The notes under the pieces: generated by a model | What the model saw: only the letters and a program-made list of their open reading frames with translations | Database searches by the model: none | Told to the model about the DNA's origin: nothing | NCBI GenBank assembly: GCA_019925105.1 | Contig: JAHGAU010000010.1 | Coordinates: forward strand, 248,001-312,000 | From: Niebla homalea | Taxonomy: Eukaryota; Ascomycota; Lecanoromycetes; Lecanorales; Ramalinaceae | Length of the DNA stretch: 64,000 nucleotides | Direction: 5' to 3' | Translations under genes and position numbers: made by a program | Shown: positions 22,395-33,921 of the stretch, piece after piece | Position numbering within the stretch: position 1 is the first letter of the stretch | How the letters are laid out: each line of letters begins with the position of its first letter

Positions 22395-23546
22395 ATGTTC
22401 ATAGCGCGGTCAGAATACGGTAGACGCTCCTCTTGCATTCATTCCACTCTATCGTGGACCGTTGACATTCGAGTTGCTAATGTAGCTTCTCACCAGATCG
22501 CGGCATCAAGTATGCCCATCCCTCACCCTTCGAGCCCTCAGCTCATCCAATACTCACACCTCCCTTCACAACAGCACATTCTCCCCCGAAGGCCGCCTCT
22601 TCCAAGTCGAATACTCCCTCGAAGCCATTAAGCTCGGCTCAACCGCAATAGGCGTATGCCCTCCCCCCCATTCCCATTCCCCTCTCCATATCGCTCCCCG
22701 CATATCATCCAACACCTCTACTACCCACCAACCCACCTCCGCTAACCCAAAACCCCACCCACCAGATCGCCACCTCCACAGGCGTCCTCCTCGGCGTCGA
22801 AAAACGCGTCACCTCCACCCTCCTCGAGACGTCCTCGGTCGAGAAGATCGTCGAGATCGACAGCCACATCGGCTGCGCCATGTCGGGCCTCCAGGCCGAC
22901 GCCCGGAGCATGATCGAGCACGCCCGCGTCGAGGCGCAATCCCACTCCTTCAATTACAATGAGCGGCTCGGGGTCGAGAGCTGTACGCAGGCCATCTGCG
23001 ATCTGGCGCTGCGGTTCGGCGAGGGCGCGGAGGGGGAGGAGAGTGTGATGAGCAGACCGTTTGGGGTTGCGCTGCTGGTGGCTGGGTGGGATGAGGGGGG
23101 GGCGCAGCTGTGAGTTTTTGGTCCCAATCTGATTTGGTATGGGGAGGTGGGGGGATCTTTGATGGGGGCAGGATTGCATGGGAGGGGGGCGAAAGATGGG
23201 GGATGATGATGTCGAGAAAATTTGGGACGGTGAAGGCTGACTCGTTGCTCGGTTGGGGGGGTCCCGCAGATACCACGCCGAACCTTCGGGCACATTCTAC
23301 CGTTACGACGCCAAAGCCATCGGGTCCGGGTCCGAAGGCGCGCAAGCGGAGCTGCAGAACGAATTCCACAAGTCTTTGACGTTAGAAGAGGCGGAGACGC
23401 TGGTGCTGAAAACGCTGAAGCAGGTGATGGAGGAGAAGCTGGATAGCAAGAACGTGCAGCTGGCGAGCGTGACGAAGGAGAAAGGGTTCAGGATATATGC
23501 GGATGAGGAGATGAAAGAGGTGGTGGACAGGTTGCCTGCGAATTGA
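22395..23546 (+). CDS. PUP2: 20S proteasome subunit alpha-5
   Basis: Five exons: 22395-22419, 22497-22509, 22575-22653, 22766-23109, 23270-23546; 245 residues, the standard length. The N terminus reads [20 protein letters not shown], then [18 protein letters not shown], the alpha-subunit signature, followed by [15 protein letters not shown] and DPSGTF-like [16 protein letters not shown]. Exon 2 is only 13 nt, fixed by the sequence EYDRGINTF across both junctions. Alpha-5 sits in the outer heptameric ring that gates the proteasome core; it has no protease residue of its own. Exon 3's flanks are unusually pyrimidine-rich. Confidence is high because all junctions keep frame and no residue of the signature is missing. 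Confidence 0.96.
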
Positions 23547-23716
23547 AGGGACCGGGGAAGGTCGGTAGTTGGAGATCAAGCATGAAGATTTGCAGATGCC
23601 TGCATTTTCAGACTCTAAGTCCGGAGATTTCGCCCCTTTGCTGCCGGTCGTTGAAATCGTGAGTTTTATCTTTACATCATTCTTCCCCCTCTTTTTCGCC
23701 CTCCACGTCTCACTCG

Positions 23717-24331
23717 TCAAGGAGCCCTCTCGCTCCCCATCACCCCACGATAGCATTGCGAGGCATACGCCGCCTTCATAGCCTCCATCCGATAAAAGAT
23801 GCTATAATCGTGCCCATAGCAATCGCTATCGTCCCGATCACGGGGCACGACATACTCCCGCTCATCTACATCGTCACCAGACAGGAGCGGCACAGACCTT
23901 CGCCTTGGCAGATCCAGTGATTCTTCTTCTTCATCTTCTTCTTCTTCTTCGAACAAGAAATGCGTCCGTACGTGATGATGATGCTGATCCCGCGCCGCGC
24001 CATACGAGCCCAGCGAGTCCCGTTCGGAGTAGTCGAGGTCGTAGTCCATGCCGTCGTCGAACAGGTTCTTGGTGCGGAAGAGGCGGCGGCATGGCTGCGT
24101 GATCGTGCCTGCTGTGACATTGTCAAGGGTTGATCTATATATATGTGCAAAAATGCTGGGAGATTTGGTTTGGAGCAACGTACGTTTCGATTTGATGCAG
24201 GAGTGCCAGCATCGTGTAATGCGGGCCGCACATGAACGGGGGGCTTTGGATATGCAGCGTCGTGTGTGATGGTAGCGGGACTGGGCGAGGCAGAGGAAAC
24301 GGGGCATGCTGGGGACGTGTTGGTAGTGCAT
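23717..24331 (-). CDS. Small acidic hypothetical protein, gene model uncertain
   Basis: Best model: 24331-24184 and 24111-23717, with a 72-bp in-frame intron (GTACGT...CACAG). The second exon looks coding: QPCRRLFRTKNLFDDGMDYD, a Glu run encoded by a GAA repeat (about 23930-23955), then Asp/Arg-rich sequence and SIFYRMEAMKAAYASQCYRG. I do not recognise a family. The first exon is doubtful: a different frame in the same stretch gives MCGPHYTMLALLHQIET (ATG at about 24231), which looks more like protein but does not join the second exon in frame with the signals seen. No signal peptide or membrane span. Confidence 0.4.
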   Translation of the reverse strand: MHYQHVPSMPRFLCLAQSRYHHTRRCISKAPRSCAARITRCWHSCIKSKRTLLQTKSPSIFAHIYRSTLDNVTAGTITQPCRRLFRTKNLFDDGMDYDLDYSERDSLGSYGAARDQHHHHVRTHFLFEEEEEDEEEESLDLPRRRSVPLLSGDDVDEREYVVPRDRDDSDCYGHDYSIFYRMEAMKAAYASQCYRGVMGSERAP

Positions 24332-24651
24332 GCTGGGATGAAGTATTGCTGCTGGGGTAAGGGAATTGATTGGGAGTCTGATGGTGGAGTATAGGATTGG
24401 GTTGGAATCTTTGTTGCTGGTAAATGAGATTGGATGGGGTTTCGTTGTTAACGTGAGAGTATCAGATATTAATTCGATGCGAGAATATGTATTTTGAAGG
24501 TGAAATGGACGGGAAATGGATGTGGGAAGTATTGAAATATCTGTGGATACCTACGAGCTCCGAACAACATGCTTTGAAGCATGTTACAGGCAACCTCAAC
24601 ATTGTGGAAAGGATACTGACGCCTTTGCCGGCGCTGTAATGGCTGGCATGG

Positions 24652-25775
<1,124 letters not shown>

Positions 25776-26717
25776 AGTGAGATATGTGGTGATAAGCTAT
25801 CGGTATTGCGATCAGGATTCGATTTGTCTGGTAGGTTGAGGGGAAGGTGTAAGCGAGCTCAGGTGATCGTTAGCGGCTGCGTGTGCCCGGGGCCCCTGCC
25901 GTCAAAGCTGCCGCTAAGGCGTGCTTTAGGCCGAACGCATGAAACATCTAGGCCTTCCCGGGCCCAAAGGGACTGAAACGAGGGAATATCCGACTCCACA
26001 AGCTTTGCTGTCTGCCGTCTTTGGATGTGAGTAGGTGGTGACGGAGAAGCACGGGATAGGATAGGTAGGCGCCAGGATCTCTGTCGATGCAGGGCATGTC
26101 ACAATGTCACGTTATCACACTTCATCACATGGCCAAATGCAGGATTGATATAAAGGAGCAGTGGAACAAAAGTCAATCAGCATTGTCGTCTACGGGAAAT
26201 CGTGTATGATGTACATAAGCGGGAATTACTCCCGGCGAGCTTGAGTAATTTGATGGGCAATGTAAACACTGGTGCTTCCACTTTGCATTACATCTCGCTC
26301 ATCCTACCAACTCCTCCGATGGACAGTTGTTGAAGACAAGGGCGGCTGGGAACTAGCTGTCATATCCCAAGCTTACCAGAGTATCAGGTTGGTCGCTCCT
26401 ACCTCATTCCATTATTCTTCCCTTATATAAGAAGGCTGCAGGACCAACGTGATTTTCCCCCACATACATGATAGGTAGATCAGGTATTAAAACACCGTTT
26501 CACTCTTACTTGAGAGTCCTTCTTTTTCATTACACAACATAACTCGAGCGTGGCCATGGGTGTAAACCCATCCACGTCAATATTGGAACTCTTATGGTTC
26601 TCATCTCGTCATCTCAAAAACGTTCTGTATACTATCACGATGGCTTCCTCCCAATGCAAACGTATCTAGTGTGTAGGTCAACATAAGTCAAATACCAGAA
26701 AGATCGGAAGGTTCATC
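25776..26717. other. Intergenic, KRR1 promoter side and methyltransferase 3' side
   Basis: 942 bp. No open frame with protein character. It includes the KRR1 5' flank and the 3' flank of the methyltransferase gene. Confidence 0.45.
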
Positions 26718-28165
26718 TCACAGCGGAAAATATGCCTTGAGAGCAGGAGAATTTGCATCTTGCGTCGCTTCGTCAACTAGCCTTTCTATTTCATCCAGTG
26801 ACATTCCCAGGCGTTGAGAAAAAGGTGCTATGGCGAGTGCGGTCAGTGTCCGACGTGTGTTTTCTCGATTCTCATTGCCGATTCTGTTCTGTCTAAGATC
26901 TGTAATCCGCACAAGTCAACATCCTCGCGGGAGGGCGCCGAAGGACTTCCTCGCAAGATTGACCACCAGAGTAAGGGTTGAGGCCTCACCATTGGACCAC
27001 GGGCATAGAGGAAGTGGTATCATCCTGCTCTCTATCTCCACCAGGCCCGCAGCTGTAAACATCGACTGTAATCTCGTGACAGCTCTTGGATCTTTCAAAC
27101 CCTCCAATGATCTCATGTAATTCTTACTCCATCTCCGAAGGGCATGATCATCCCTTATCGTGCCATTGTCTGACTGACACATGAAATAGATCTCGACCAT
27201 TTGGAGCCAGCCGCCAGGCTTGAGGGACCTTCGAGATCATTAGCCGCTTTGCCAGTTCGACCAATTCGATCAGGTCGAGGTGCCACCTTTTGATGTCTCG
27301 AATATATGAGTTCCATCTTCCTGCGTTGATACCATTGCACACCATTCTTGAGTTGACCAGGTCGAAACGGTCGGCGCCAAACGTGAAAGGTTTGTTCAAG
27401 TCGTCTAGCTAAATCACTAGCGAGTCAGTTGATTGTCCTTGAAGCAGCGCACTTTTGAAGTAGAGCCTGTTGTTCTATGCTTGAACAAAGAGGCGTTCTA
27501 TTCGGACCGTCTGGGACTGATACACTCGGAAGAAAACCCAGTGGGGCACTCACTTGAGGCCAAAAGTTGTCTGGCATGTCCTCGGGTTTTAAATGTGCTG
27601 ATATATCGACGCCTGTCACCTATTGGCTGTTGAGAATAGATTCCAGCGACAACGACAAGGGTTTGTACCTCGCAATCCTCATACACCTCGGCGACCTCGA
27701 CAGCCCAACAGCCAGAGCCGTATCCACAGTCGAGGACTTGCTCAAGGTTAGAGACTGGGGGAAAGATCAACTTCTCATCGAAGACAAGATGCAAGACTTG
27801 ATGCTGCTGGTAAAGCCTCTCTGCTTCCTCCTGGGATATCTTCAGCTCTCTACTGGGATCTTTGATAGGAATTCTTCACCTCATCCACGGGTAGGGGGTG
27901 GATCCTATGGTCGATCGAGTACGCTTGGAAATCGCGTCCATGAATAGGGACAGTCTCGAGGTATGTCTGGTCAACCTCCGTGGTGTCATCATCAGATTCA
28001 CTGCGTCATGGTCAATCCCTTGTTTTTCGTTTGAGGAACATTCCGCAAACGCCATCAATGTGCCTGTACACTTTTCTCGAAAGCTTCTGGTGCTTCTCGT
28101 CAGGATAGCACTACGCACAACGCAGAGTCAGGATTCGTACATGGGATCGAAGAACCCTGATACAT
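26718..28165 (-). CDS. LaeA/UMTA-like SAM-dependent methyltransferase
   Basis: Seven exons: 28165-28119, 28000-27880, 27830-27669, 27619-27554, 27408-27287, 27228-26990, 26899-26718; 312 residues. All phases agree. The core reads HGRDFQAYSIDHRIHPLPVDE, then LDCGYGSGCWAVEVAEVY (motif I, SAM binding), VTGVDIS (motif II), FDLVNSRMVCNGI, SLKPGGWLQMVEIYF (motif post III) and a C-terminal LALAIAP-like helix ending SPALKAYFPL. This is the fungal class-I methyltransferase family to which the secondary-metabolism regulator LaeA and many UMTA-type enzymes belong. It is not LaeA itself by motif and no biosynthetic genes flank it, so its substrate is unknown. The short introns (49 and 58 bp) hide what looks like two frameshifts if the DNA is read straight through. 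The first exon and its 118-bp intron rest on phase and signals alone. Confidence 0.85.
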
Positions 28166-28411
28166 CGACAAAGCGGAAGACCGCTTCTGAGATATGCGGA
28201 CCAAAATATTACGCGAAGTCAGTATGGCTTCATACGATATGGACCTCCTGAGACTTCAAAGGAATTGAAGTAAACGCCTGGTCCATTTACCCGTAGCTGG
28301 TGGCAGAGACAACGGGCAGCGCCTCACAGAACATCAACCCGCTGATGTGGGTTCAAATAGACATCAGGTTCGGCCATATCTTGTGGCGCTAGCCTTACGC
28401 TTCCTCATGAT

Positions 28412-28753
28412 TCAATTAGAAGGCACGGCACTTTGATCAAGCCTGTTGAGCCAAAAGGACACCATCTGAGGAAAGATCCAATGAGAGGCTTTTAATTTCT
28501 TCTGACCCCCATTTATGACCAAGTCCTCTTGGGAAGTCATGTACTCAAGGTTGCAGGATTCAAAAGCAGGAAATGCCCATCTCAGCACTTGTGTCAGCAT
28601 CACGGCGACCATTGCTCCCACCTGCAGATGATCATTCCAAATATCGCAAAGCCTCTCTTATCAAGGTACACGGCAAACCTCAGTGCCGAATGTGAAGGCC
28701 ATGACCATCATGCTGAAGTAGCCAATTGATCCTGCGGGCAAACTTGGTACCAT
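28412..28753 (-). CDS. Candidate small membrane protein or gene remnant
   Basis: Two stretches join in frame: 28753-28679 (25 codons from an ATG, containing GYFSMMVMAFTFGTE) and 28621-28412 (VGAMVAVMLTQVLRWAFPAF onward), with a 57-bp intron GTTTGC...CTGCAG. The product, 94 residues, would have one or two hydrophobic helices and a polar C terminus. I recognise no family. It could be a short real gene, the 3' end of a larger gene whose other exons I could not find, or a decayed copy. Confidence 0.3.
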
Positions 28754-30145
28754 GGCCTCTAGTTCCGACCTATGTATTCACAAGGTCTCCCATGTTCCCT
28801 CGATCTTCCCTGCTTAAGTTTGCAGACCAGGCTGCAGCACAGCATTTGGTAACACACCCCAGGCATGTGGATCCAAAAGCCAAGGGCAAGGATGTGCAAA
28901 TAGCCTTTATTGGTTCGACGCTTGCCAGCGAAGACATGCTTCTTTATTTTCTCTAGGTTCCGAAATCGTTGAAACCCGCTCATCTTCGGGAACAAGACGG
29001 CGGAATGTTGTCAAGGTTTAGCAGAGAAACCCCCTCCCCCCTCCCCCCTCCCCCCCACACAATAATGAGCATGTCTCATCAATTGACACTAAACAACGTG
29101 GCATTAGCTAAAAGCAGCCTGGTTGGAACGCGGCTTCTAGCATGCCGCATGGCCTACTCGGATAGAGCTGATTCCAGTACCATGGCTTTGGGTCCATTGG
29201 TCACCCCGAGGTCGTGTCAGCAGTCTTCTGGCGACCAATAAAGCGTTCTGTATTGCTCTAACCTCACCTGTGTGCAGCTACATGGAGGAATGACACATTA
29301 TGCTGGGCCGCAGTTTGATCAAGACGCTTGCTGAGGCCTCCCTGTGGCCTGTGATCTACGTTGAAACATGATGTTCCATACCTTTTCTGTGAATGGCATG
29401 CTGGTACATGACAACGAAGTAGCGAATCACGGTAGAGAAGCTTCGAATCGCTGTCCTACCACCTTACCATGGCCTTTCCCGATCTATGTAACATTGCCTG
29501 GGGTGGGCACAATCTCGGGGTCTGAAACGTGTCCTCTCCTGGTCTGGCAATTCAGAAGCGTGAGTTGCATCAGTACTCTGACCAGCATCTTGGGTCAATT
29601 GCTCTTGAAATTTGGCTTAGCTTCCTGGCCTCAACAGTTCATTGTCTCGTTAGATCTAGTGATGACGCTGCTAACAACACAGACATACAAGAAGCTCACA
29701 ATCCCTGAGTTGATCATGAGCTCCTTTACACAACTTGCGAGCTTAGCTCCAAAGTATCTCTATGAGCAGTGATATCCAAAAGAGGGCTACACGTGTCTCT
29801 ATGGCTTAGCCGACAAACTTGGTCGAATACCAAAACATTTGGCACCAAGAAATTCGACTTATTTTGACTCTATATGACTATCAAGAGCTCCTTCTATCTT
29901 CGAAAGTCCAGATCTGAAGATTTCCAAACCGAGGAAGCTTTCCCTGAACCAACCCTATGTAAATAGCAAGCATATGTCTACTGATTCTGGGCCTTCTCAC
30001 GCATGATGAGCGAGGACCAGCTTCGACTAGGGATCAAATCTCTCACTTCATGACCAAGCAGCCTACAGGAACTAGACCTGCTGCGCTTCTCCTAAATACA
30101 ATTGTCCACGCGAAAAATGCGCACGCTGAGATAAACAGGCATTCC
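28754..30145. other. Intergenic, no gene seen
   Basis: 1.4 kb with a CCCCCTC-type homopyrimidine tract at about 29030-29060. The open frame at 29368-29772 on the plus strand has no domain and a mixed amino-acid content; not supported. Confidence 0.4.
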
Positions 30146-30646
30146 TCACTGGAGATAGAATCCCCGTTGCATAAACATCCACAAGAGACTGGCATGAGCT
30201 ACAAGGACTGGCCCAACTAGACCTCGTCCCATCTTCGCCGTTCCAAACACAAGCCATTCGGTTAAAAAGTGCCCCGAGGCAATGACAAAAGTTGCAGTTG
30301 CCAAAGCATACATGGCCGGGTCGTTGACTTTGTATGCGGCGACGAGTCGGACCACCGAAGAGAGCAAAGTCCAGATCCCAAAGATTCGAGATTGCAAAGG
30401 CGTGACGTTAATGGTCGTCTTTGGCGTGGATGACGGGGACTCGACTGATGCAGCGCCAGCATAAACTTGACTTGTGCCTTTCAAGGATAAAAACGCTTGG
30501 ACTGTGTTGCCAACAGAGGTGACGGAGATCTTTGAGCAAGCATCAGCAGAGCAATTCTTGTTACCGAAATAGCATCCATTCGATCTACATACGAAGAGGA
30601 GCCAATATGGCAGTAAGCCATTAGCCTGGGGTAGAAGTGACGCCAT
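30146..30646 (-). CDS. ERG28: Ergosterol biosynthesis scaffold protein Erg28
   Basis: Exons 30646-30593 and 30529-30146, intron 63 bp; 145 residues, the usual size. The intron length is a multiple of three and has no stop, so an unspliced reading also exists, but splicing gives the family sequence: LPYWLLF joined to ISVTSVGNTVQAFLSLKG, then SRIFGIWTLLSSVVRLVAAY, FVIASGHFLTEWLVFGTA and PVLVAHASLLWMFMQ. Four hydrophobic spans are visible. Erg28 is an ER membrane anchor that holds the sterol C-4 demethylation enzymes (Erg25, 26, 27) together. It is divergent from the ketoacyl-CoA reductase gene. Confidence 0.94.
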   Translation of the reverse strand: MASLLPQANGLLPYWLLFVCRSNGCYFGNKNCSADACSKISVTSVGNTVQAFLSLKGTSQVYAGAASVESPSSTPKTTINVTPLQSRIFGIWTLLSSVVRLVAAYKVNDPAMYALATATFVIASGHFLTEWLVFGTAKMGRGLVGPVLVAHASLLWMFMQRGFYLQ

Positions 30647-30830
30647 GAATGATATGTACAGCGCTCTTCTGGGGTGAAGACCAGATGTGTGATAATAAGG
30701 GCCCTTTTACATCTCCATCAACAATTGCTTGATTGTTTTGGGAAAAAGAGGGATTGTAGAAGGATTTCAAGCTGAAGACTGAAGACAGCCTCCGGATTTC
30801 AGGAGGAGTCGCCCCTGTCTGAGGGATCTA

Positions 30831-30862
30831 GGTAGGCAAGGTAGGCAAGGTAGGCAAGGTAG
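30831..30862. repeat. 9-bp tandem repeat, 3.5 copies
   Basis: The unit GGTAGGCAA is repeated three times exactly plus a partial copy, in the ERG28/KAR intergenic region. Short enough to be simple slippage; a binding-site array cannot be excluded. Confidence 0.9.
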
Positions 30863-30897
30863 TCTCGTAGTGTCGAAACGGGCCAGTCGCGCCTCTG

Positions 30898-30907
30898 ATT
30901 GGCCAAT
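30898..30907. promoter_or_regulatory. Palindromic CCAAT box
   Basis: ATTGGCCAAT presents CCAAT on both strands, between the divergent ERG28 and KAR genes. CCAAT is the site of the fungal HAP complex. Function is inferred from the word and position only; such words also occur by chance. Confidence 0.4.
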
Positions 30908-30921
30908 TCTAGCACTCACGG

Positions 30922-31079
30922 GAATCCATTTCAAGTGGCCACCGCGCTAATAATTTATCGATTTTCAGGCTTTTTTTGTATGAGTAATTTTGGGTTTTAA
31001 TTAAAAAGTTTAAACCCAAAAATACTCATACAAAAAAAAGGTGCAGACTCTTAGCGCGGTTGCCACTTGAAAAGGATTC
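30922..31079. mobile_element. MITE-like double inverted repeat (158 bp)
   Basis: Outer arms 30922-30950 and 31051-31079 are inverted copies matching at 27 of 29 positions (start GAATCC, end GCGCTAA). Inside them a second pair, 30970-30997 and 31012-31040, is also inverted with one mismatch in its 20-base core GTATGAGTAATTTTGGGTTT plus poly-T/poly-A ends. The centre is A/T rich. No coding capacity. This layout fits a non-autonomous DNA transposon (MITE) or a foldback element. I see no clear target-site duplication and no second copy in the window. It lies 275 bp from the ERG28 start and 155 bp from the KAR start. Confidence 0.75.
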
Positions 31080-31234
31080 GACGATACTTCCTGGACTCCC
31101 TCGGTCATAGCACTCCTATGGATCCGTACAAGATAGGTAATCGACGTATCATTTCCTTTCCTTCCATGTAAGAAGTGCATATAATCCGTAGTAGACATCC
31201 TTCTCCGCCAAATATACTGTCCACAGAAGCTAAG

Positions 31235-32378
31235 ATGGCATCCAGCATCCATAACTTGAGCTGGTTCTACCCATCACAAAATGGAGGCGTGCAGCCCCTT
31301 GCGACCCAGTCGCTCCTCCTCGGTGGCCTGACACTATTGGGCGGCTACATCTTCACCCTCCGGCTCATATCCTTCATCCGCTTCCTGCTCTCCCTATTTA
31401 TACTCCCGGGCAAATCGGTAAGCTCCTCCTGATCGGCACTGAAGCGCATGCACTCTCCCTACCCCGCATAAACCATAAAAAAAGGACCCAGGTGACTGAT
31501 CTCCCACTGCTGCAATACAGCTCCGCTCCTTTGGCAGCCCCTCCAAGAGTTGTGCCGTTATCACCGGTGCCTCAGACGGGCTGGGCAAGGAATATGCCCT
31601 CGCGCTCGCCAAAGCCGGCTACAGTACCATTCTGATCTCGCGCACGGCCAGCAAACTCGAGCTTGTCGCCCAGGAGATCAAGCAGAAATTCAACACGCCC
31701 ACACGAACCCTGGCCATCGACTTCGCCCTCAACAGTGATGTCGATTACGCCCGCATTCAGGATCTGATAGACGGCCTGGACATCGCGATCCTGATCAACA
31801 ATGTTGGCACCTCCCACAGCATGCCGGTACCCTTCACGGAAACGCCCGAGCAAGAGATGAATCAAATCATCACGGTGAATTGCGTGGCGACACTACGCAT
31901 CACCCGCCTCATCGCCCCTGGTATGGTGGCCAGAAAGAGAGGCTTGATTCTGACAATGGGGTCCTTTGGCGGACTCATCCCCACACCTTTACTCGCCACC
32001 TACTCCGGTAGCAAAGCGTTCCTGCAGCAGTGGAGCACAGCGCTGGGCGCGGAGCTCGCTCAGTATAACATCACGGTGGAACTGGTGCAGTCTTACATGG
32101 TCACCACGGCCATGTCCAAAATACGTCGTCCTACCGTGTTTGTGCCGGCGCCGCGGCCGTTTGTGAGGAGCGTGTTGGCCAAGATCGGGAGGTCGGTGGG
32201 GGCGCAGGGGTTCATGTATTGCAGCACGCCCTGGTGGGGGCATGCGTGGATGCAGTATGTGACGAACTGCTTCGTGGGACCGCACAATTTTATACTCTTG
32301 AGGTATAATGTCTGGTTGCATGAGGGGATCAGGAGGAGGGCGCTGAGGAAGATGGCGCAGAGGAAGAAGGGGCAGTGA
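31235..32378 (+). CDS. IFA38: Very-long-chain 3-ketoacyl-CoA reductase
   Basis: Exons 31235-31417 and 31521-32378, 103-bp intron; 346 residues. After a hydrophobic N-terminal span ([20 protein letters not shown]), a short-chain dehydrogenase domain follows: cofactor motif [12 protein letters not shown] (about 76), LINNVG, serine in MGSFGG (about 210) and YSGSK (about 222), so the Ser-Tyr-Lys triad is complete. A second hydrophobic region precedes the C terminus, which ends in basic residues (RKKGQ). The enzyme performs the second step of very-long-chain fatty-acid elongation in the ER. A longer frame begins at 31175, but 31235 gives the family N terminus [10 protein letters not shown]. Divergent partner is ERG28. 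Confidence 0.94.
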
Positions 32379-33348
32379 TGGTTTGGTCGTAATATGGTGG
32401 GCTCGTCGGTGAGAAGGGAAGGGAAAAGGGCACTTGATTGTTCTTGGAGAACCAAAGGGGAAGCATCAGACTGGGTACTGGAGTTGTTGAATATGCTTTT
32501 GGTTATTTTCTTGGCCCGTCTGTGATGCAGATGATTTTGTTCCTGCCAATGGGCGCAGTTGACTTACGACTTACATGACAAGGGAAGACCTCTCATTAAT
32601 ATTAATTCGGTAATTGTTTGCGCCTTGTGGTCTCAATAGAGTACAATCGAAGCATCCCGTTAGATGCTTGCGCGTCTGTGTGTCTTCACGTCCACCTCCC
32701 TCGAGCACAGGCCTTCCCTGTGGACCCTATCATGCCCTCCTCTGGTATATCTTCTGCCTGTCTGAAAATCCATTCGCTGATGACTCAGCAATCACCACCT
32801 CACCCTCTCATATATCGCCTTCATTACCAGCATAGCCACATGCGCATCACCGTAAACGCTTATAATCATCCTCTTTTTTTCACCCTCGCCTCCCCACCCA
32901 AGCCATCATCTGCACCAGCCAAGTGTGTCACAGTCAAGAGCATCGACAAACAACCGTCTGGACCCCTTTTTTCCCCACAACTCCGTCGTAAATACAGCGT
33001 AGGGTTTTTACACCTCTCGTTGATCCTTCATAAACATACGTCTGTTTCGATGTGGGTCGGTGTCGATGAGCCTGGCCTGCCCGGTGAGCAAGTCCTGACC
33101 AAAGCAAGCGATCTCGTGTTTTTGCTGCATTGCGGGAGTCTGTCTGCTTCCTCGCTGGAGGTGATAGGGGGGCATTCGCTTGAGGGTTAGAGATGGGTGT
33201 TTGGCCTTTACGAATTGTGTTGGGGTGACCAGATGATGGGGGGGCCGGCATGGTGATTCTTGCCCATGAAGAGGTCAGAGTGTGGCTGGATTCATCTGCC
33301 GGTTTGTCTCGAGATGTCAGGTCCAACAAGTTGCATGTTGAAAATGTT
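32379..33348. other. Intergenic, convergent gap
   Basis: 970 bp between two 3' ends. Overlapping open frames near 32.6-33.2 kb on both strands have no domain signs. Nothing else seen. Confidence 0.4.
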
Positions 33349-33921
33349 TCAGCCCAGAGCTCTGAGCACGTTCCTGGCCTCGGCGGCGTCCTTGTGATCG
33401 GCTGCAATAGCTGCAATCAGCGCGCTGTCCAGTCTCGGGAACTCCGATTCCAATGTAGCCTGCGTCCCCTGTGACGTTTCGCTCCGGGCCCCGGAAGACT
33501 TGTTGCGTGCTGCTTTGTTCCTGCTAGGTGCCTTCATATAGTCTGCCAAAGATCGGGAATCTGCTGCCACATCGTCGTAGCGGTAGTCGTCCTGGATGCC
33601 CCTTCGGTCACGACTTCTTGATCTTCTCCTCTGAAAGCCCTTCTCGATCGCCTCGCCTCCTACTGTTCCCCTCGGATCACCCGCATTGTCTTGCTGTCCT
33701 TGCCCCCGGCTCTTTCCCCCAGTCGTTTCCAATCCTGTCAGAGAGTGCACGCGTCCGATCTGACCATCCGTAAGCCGCACCTTGATGCCTCTCGGGTGAT
33801 TGCCCCGCGTCAAGAGCTGGTCGATATGGCCGGTCGTGAGTTTGCCTGTGGGTTGGTCCGCTTTGAGGATGATGCGAACACCAAGGCCTCGGCGGAGTTG
33901 GGATGCTGAGGGGATGGACAT
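33349..33921 (-). CDS. YwbE-like (DUF2196) protein
   Basis: 190 residues from ATG 33921 (MSIPSASQLRRGLGVRIILK). The first 65 residues form the small DUF2196/YwbE domain: ILKADQPTGKLTTGHIDQLL then NHPRGIKVRLTDGQIGRV, the family hallmark. The middle is Arg/Ser/Asp-rich (GFQRRRSRSRDRRG), and the end, FPRLDSALIAAIAADHKD with EARNVLRALG, resembles a CUE/UBA-type helical segment, so ubiquitin contact is possible but unproven. The open frame extends upstream to 34077, but those residues look like translated flank. No biochemical role is established for the family. Divergent from PRD1 (569 bp). Confidence 0.8.
   Translation of the reverse strand: MSIPSASQLRRGLGVRIILKADQPTGKLTTGHIDQLLTRGNHPRGIKVRLTDGQIGRVHSLTGLETTGGKSRGQGQQDNAGDPRGTVGGEAIEKGFQRRRSRSRDRRGIQDDYRYDDVAADSRSLADYMKAPSRNKAARNKSSGARSETSQGTQATLESEFPRLDSALIAAIAADHKDAAEARNVLRALG

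Noticed and set aside
27229..27286. Apparent second frameshift before LKPGGW in the methyltransferase
   Set aside because: A 58-bp intron with a GCTAAT branch-like site gives RDIKR-SLKPGGW in frame.
27831..27879. Apparent frameshift with stop in the methyltransferase
   Set aside because: A 49-bp GT-AG intron removes it exactly and restores VDE-EEAERLYQQH.
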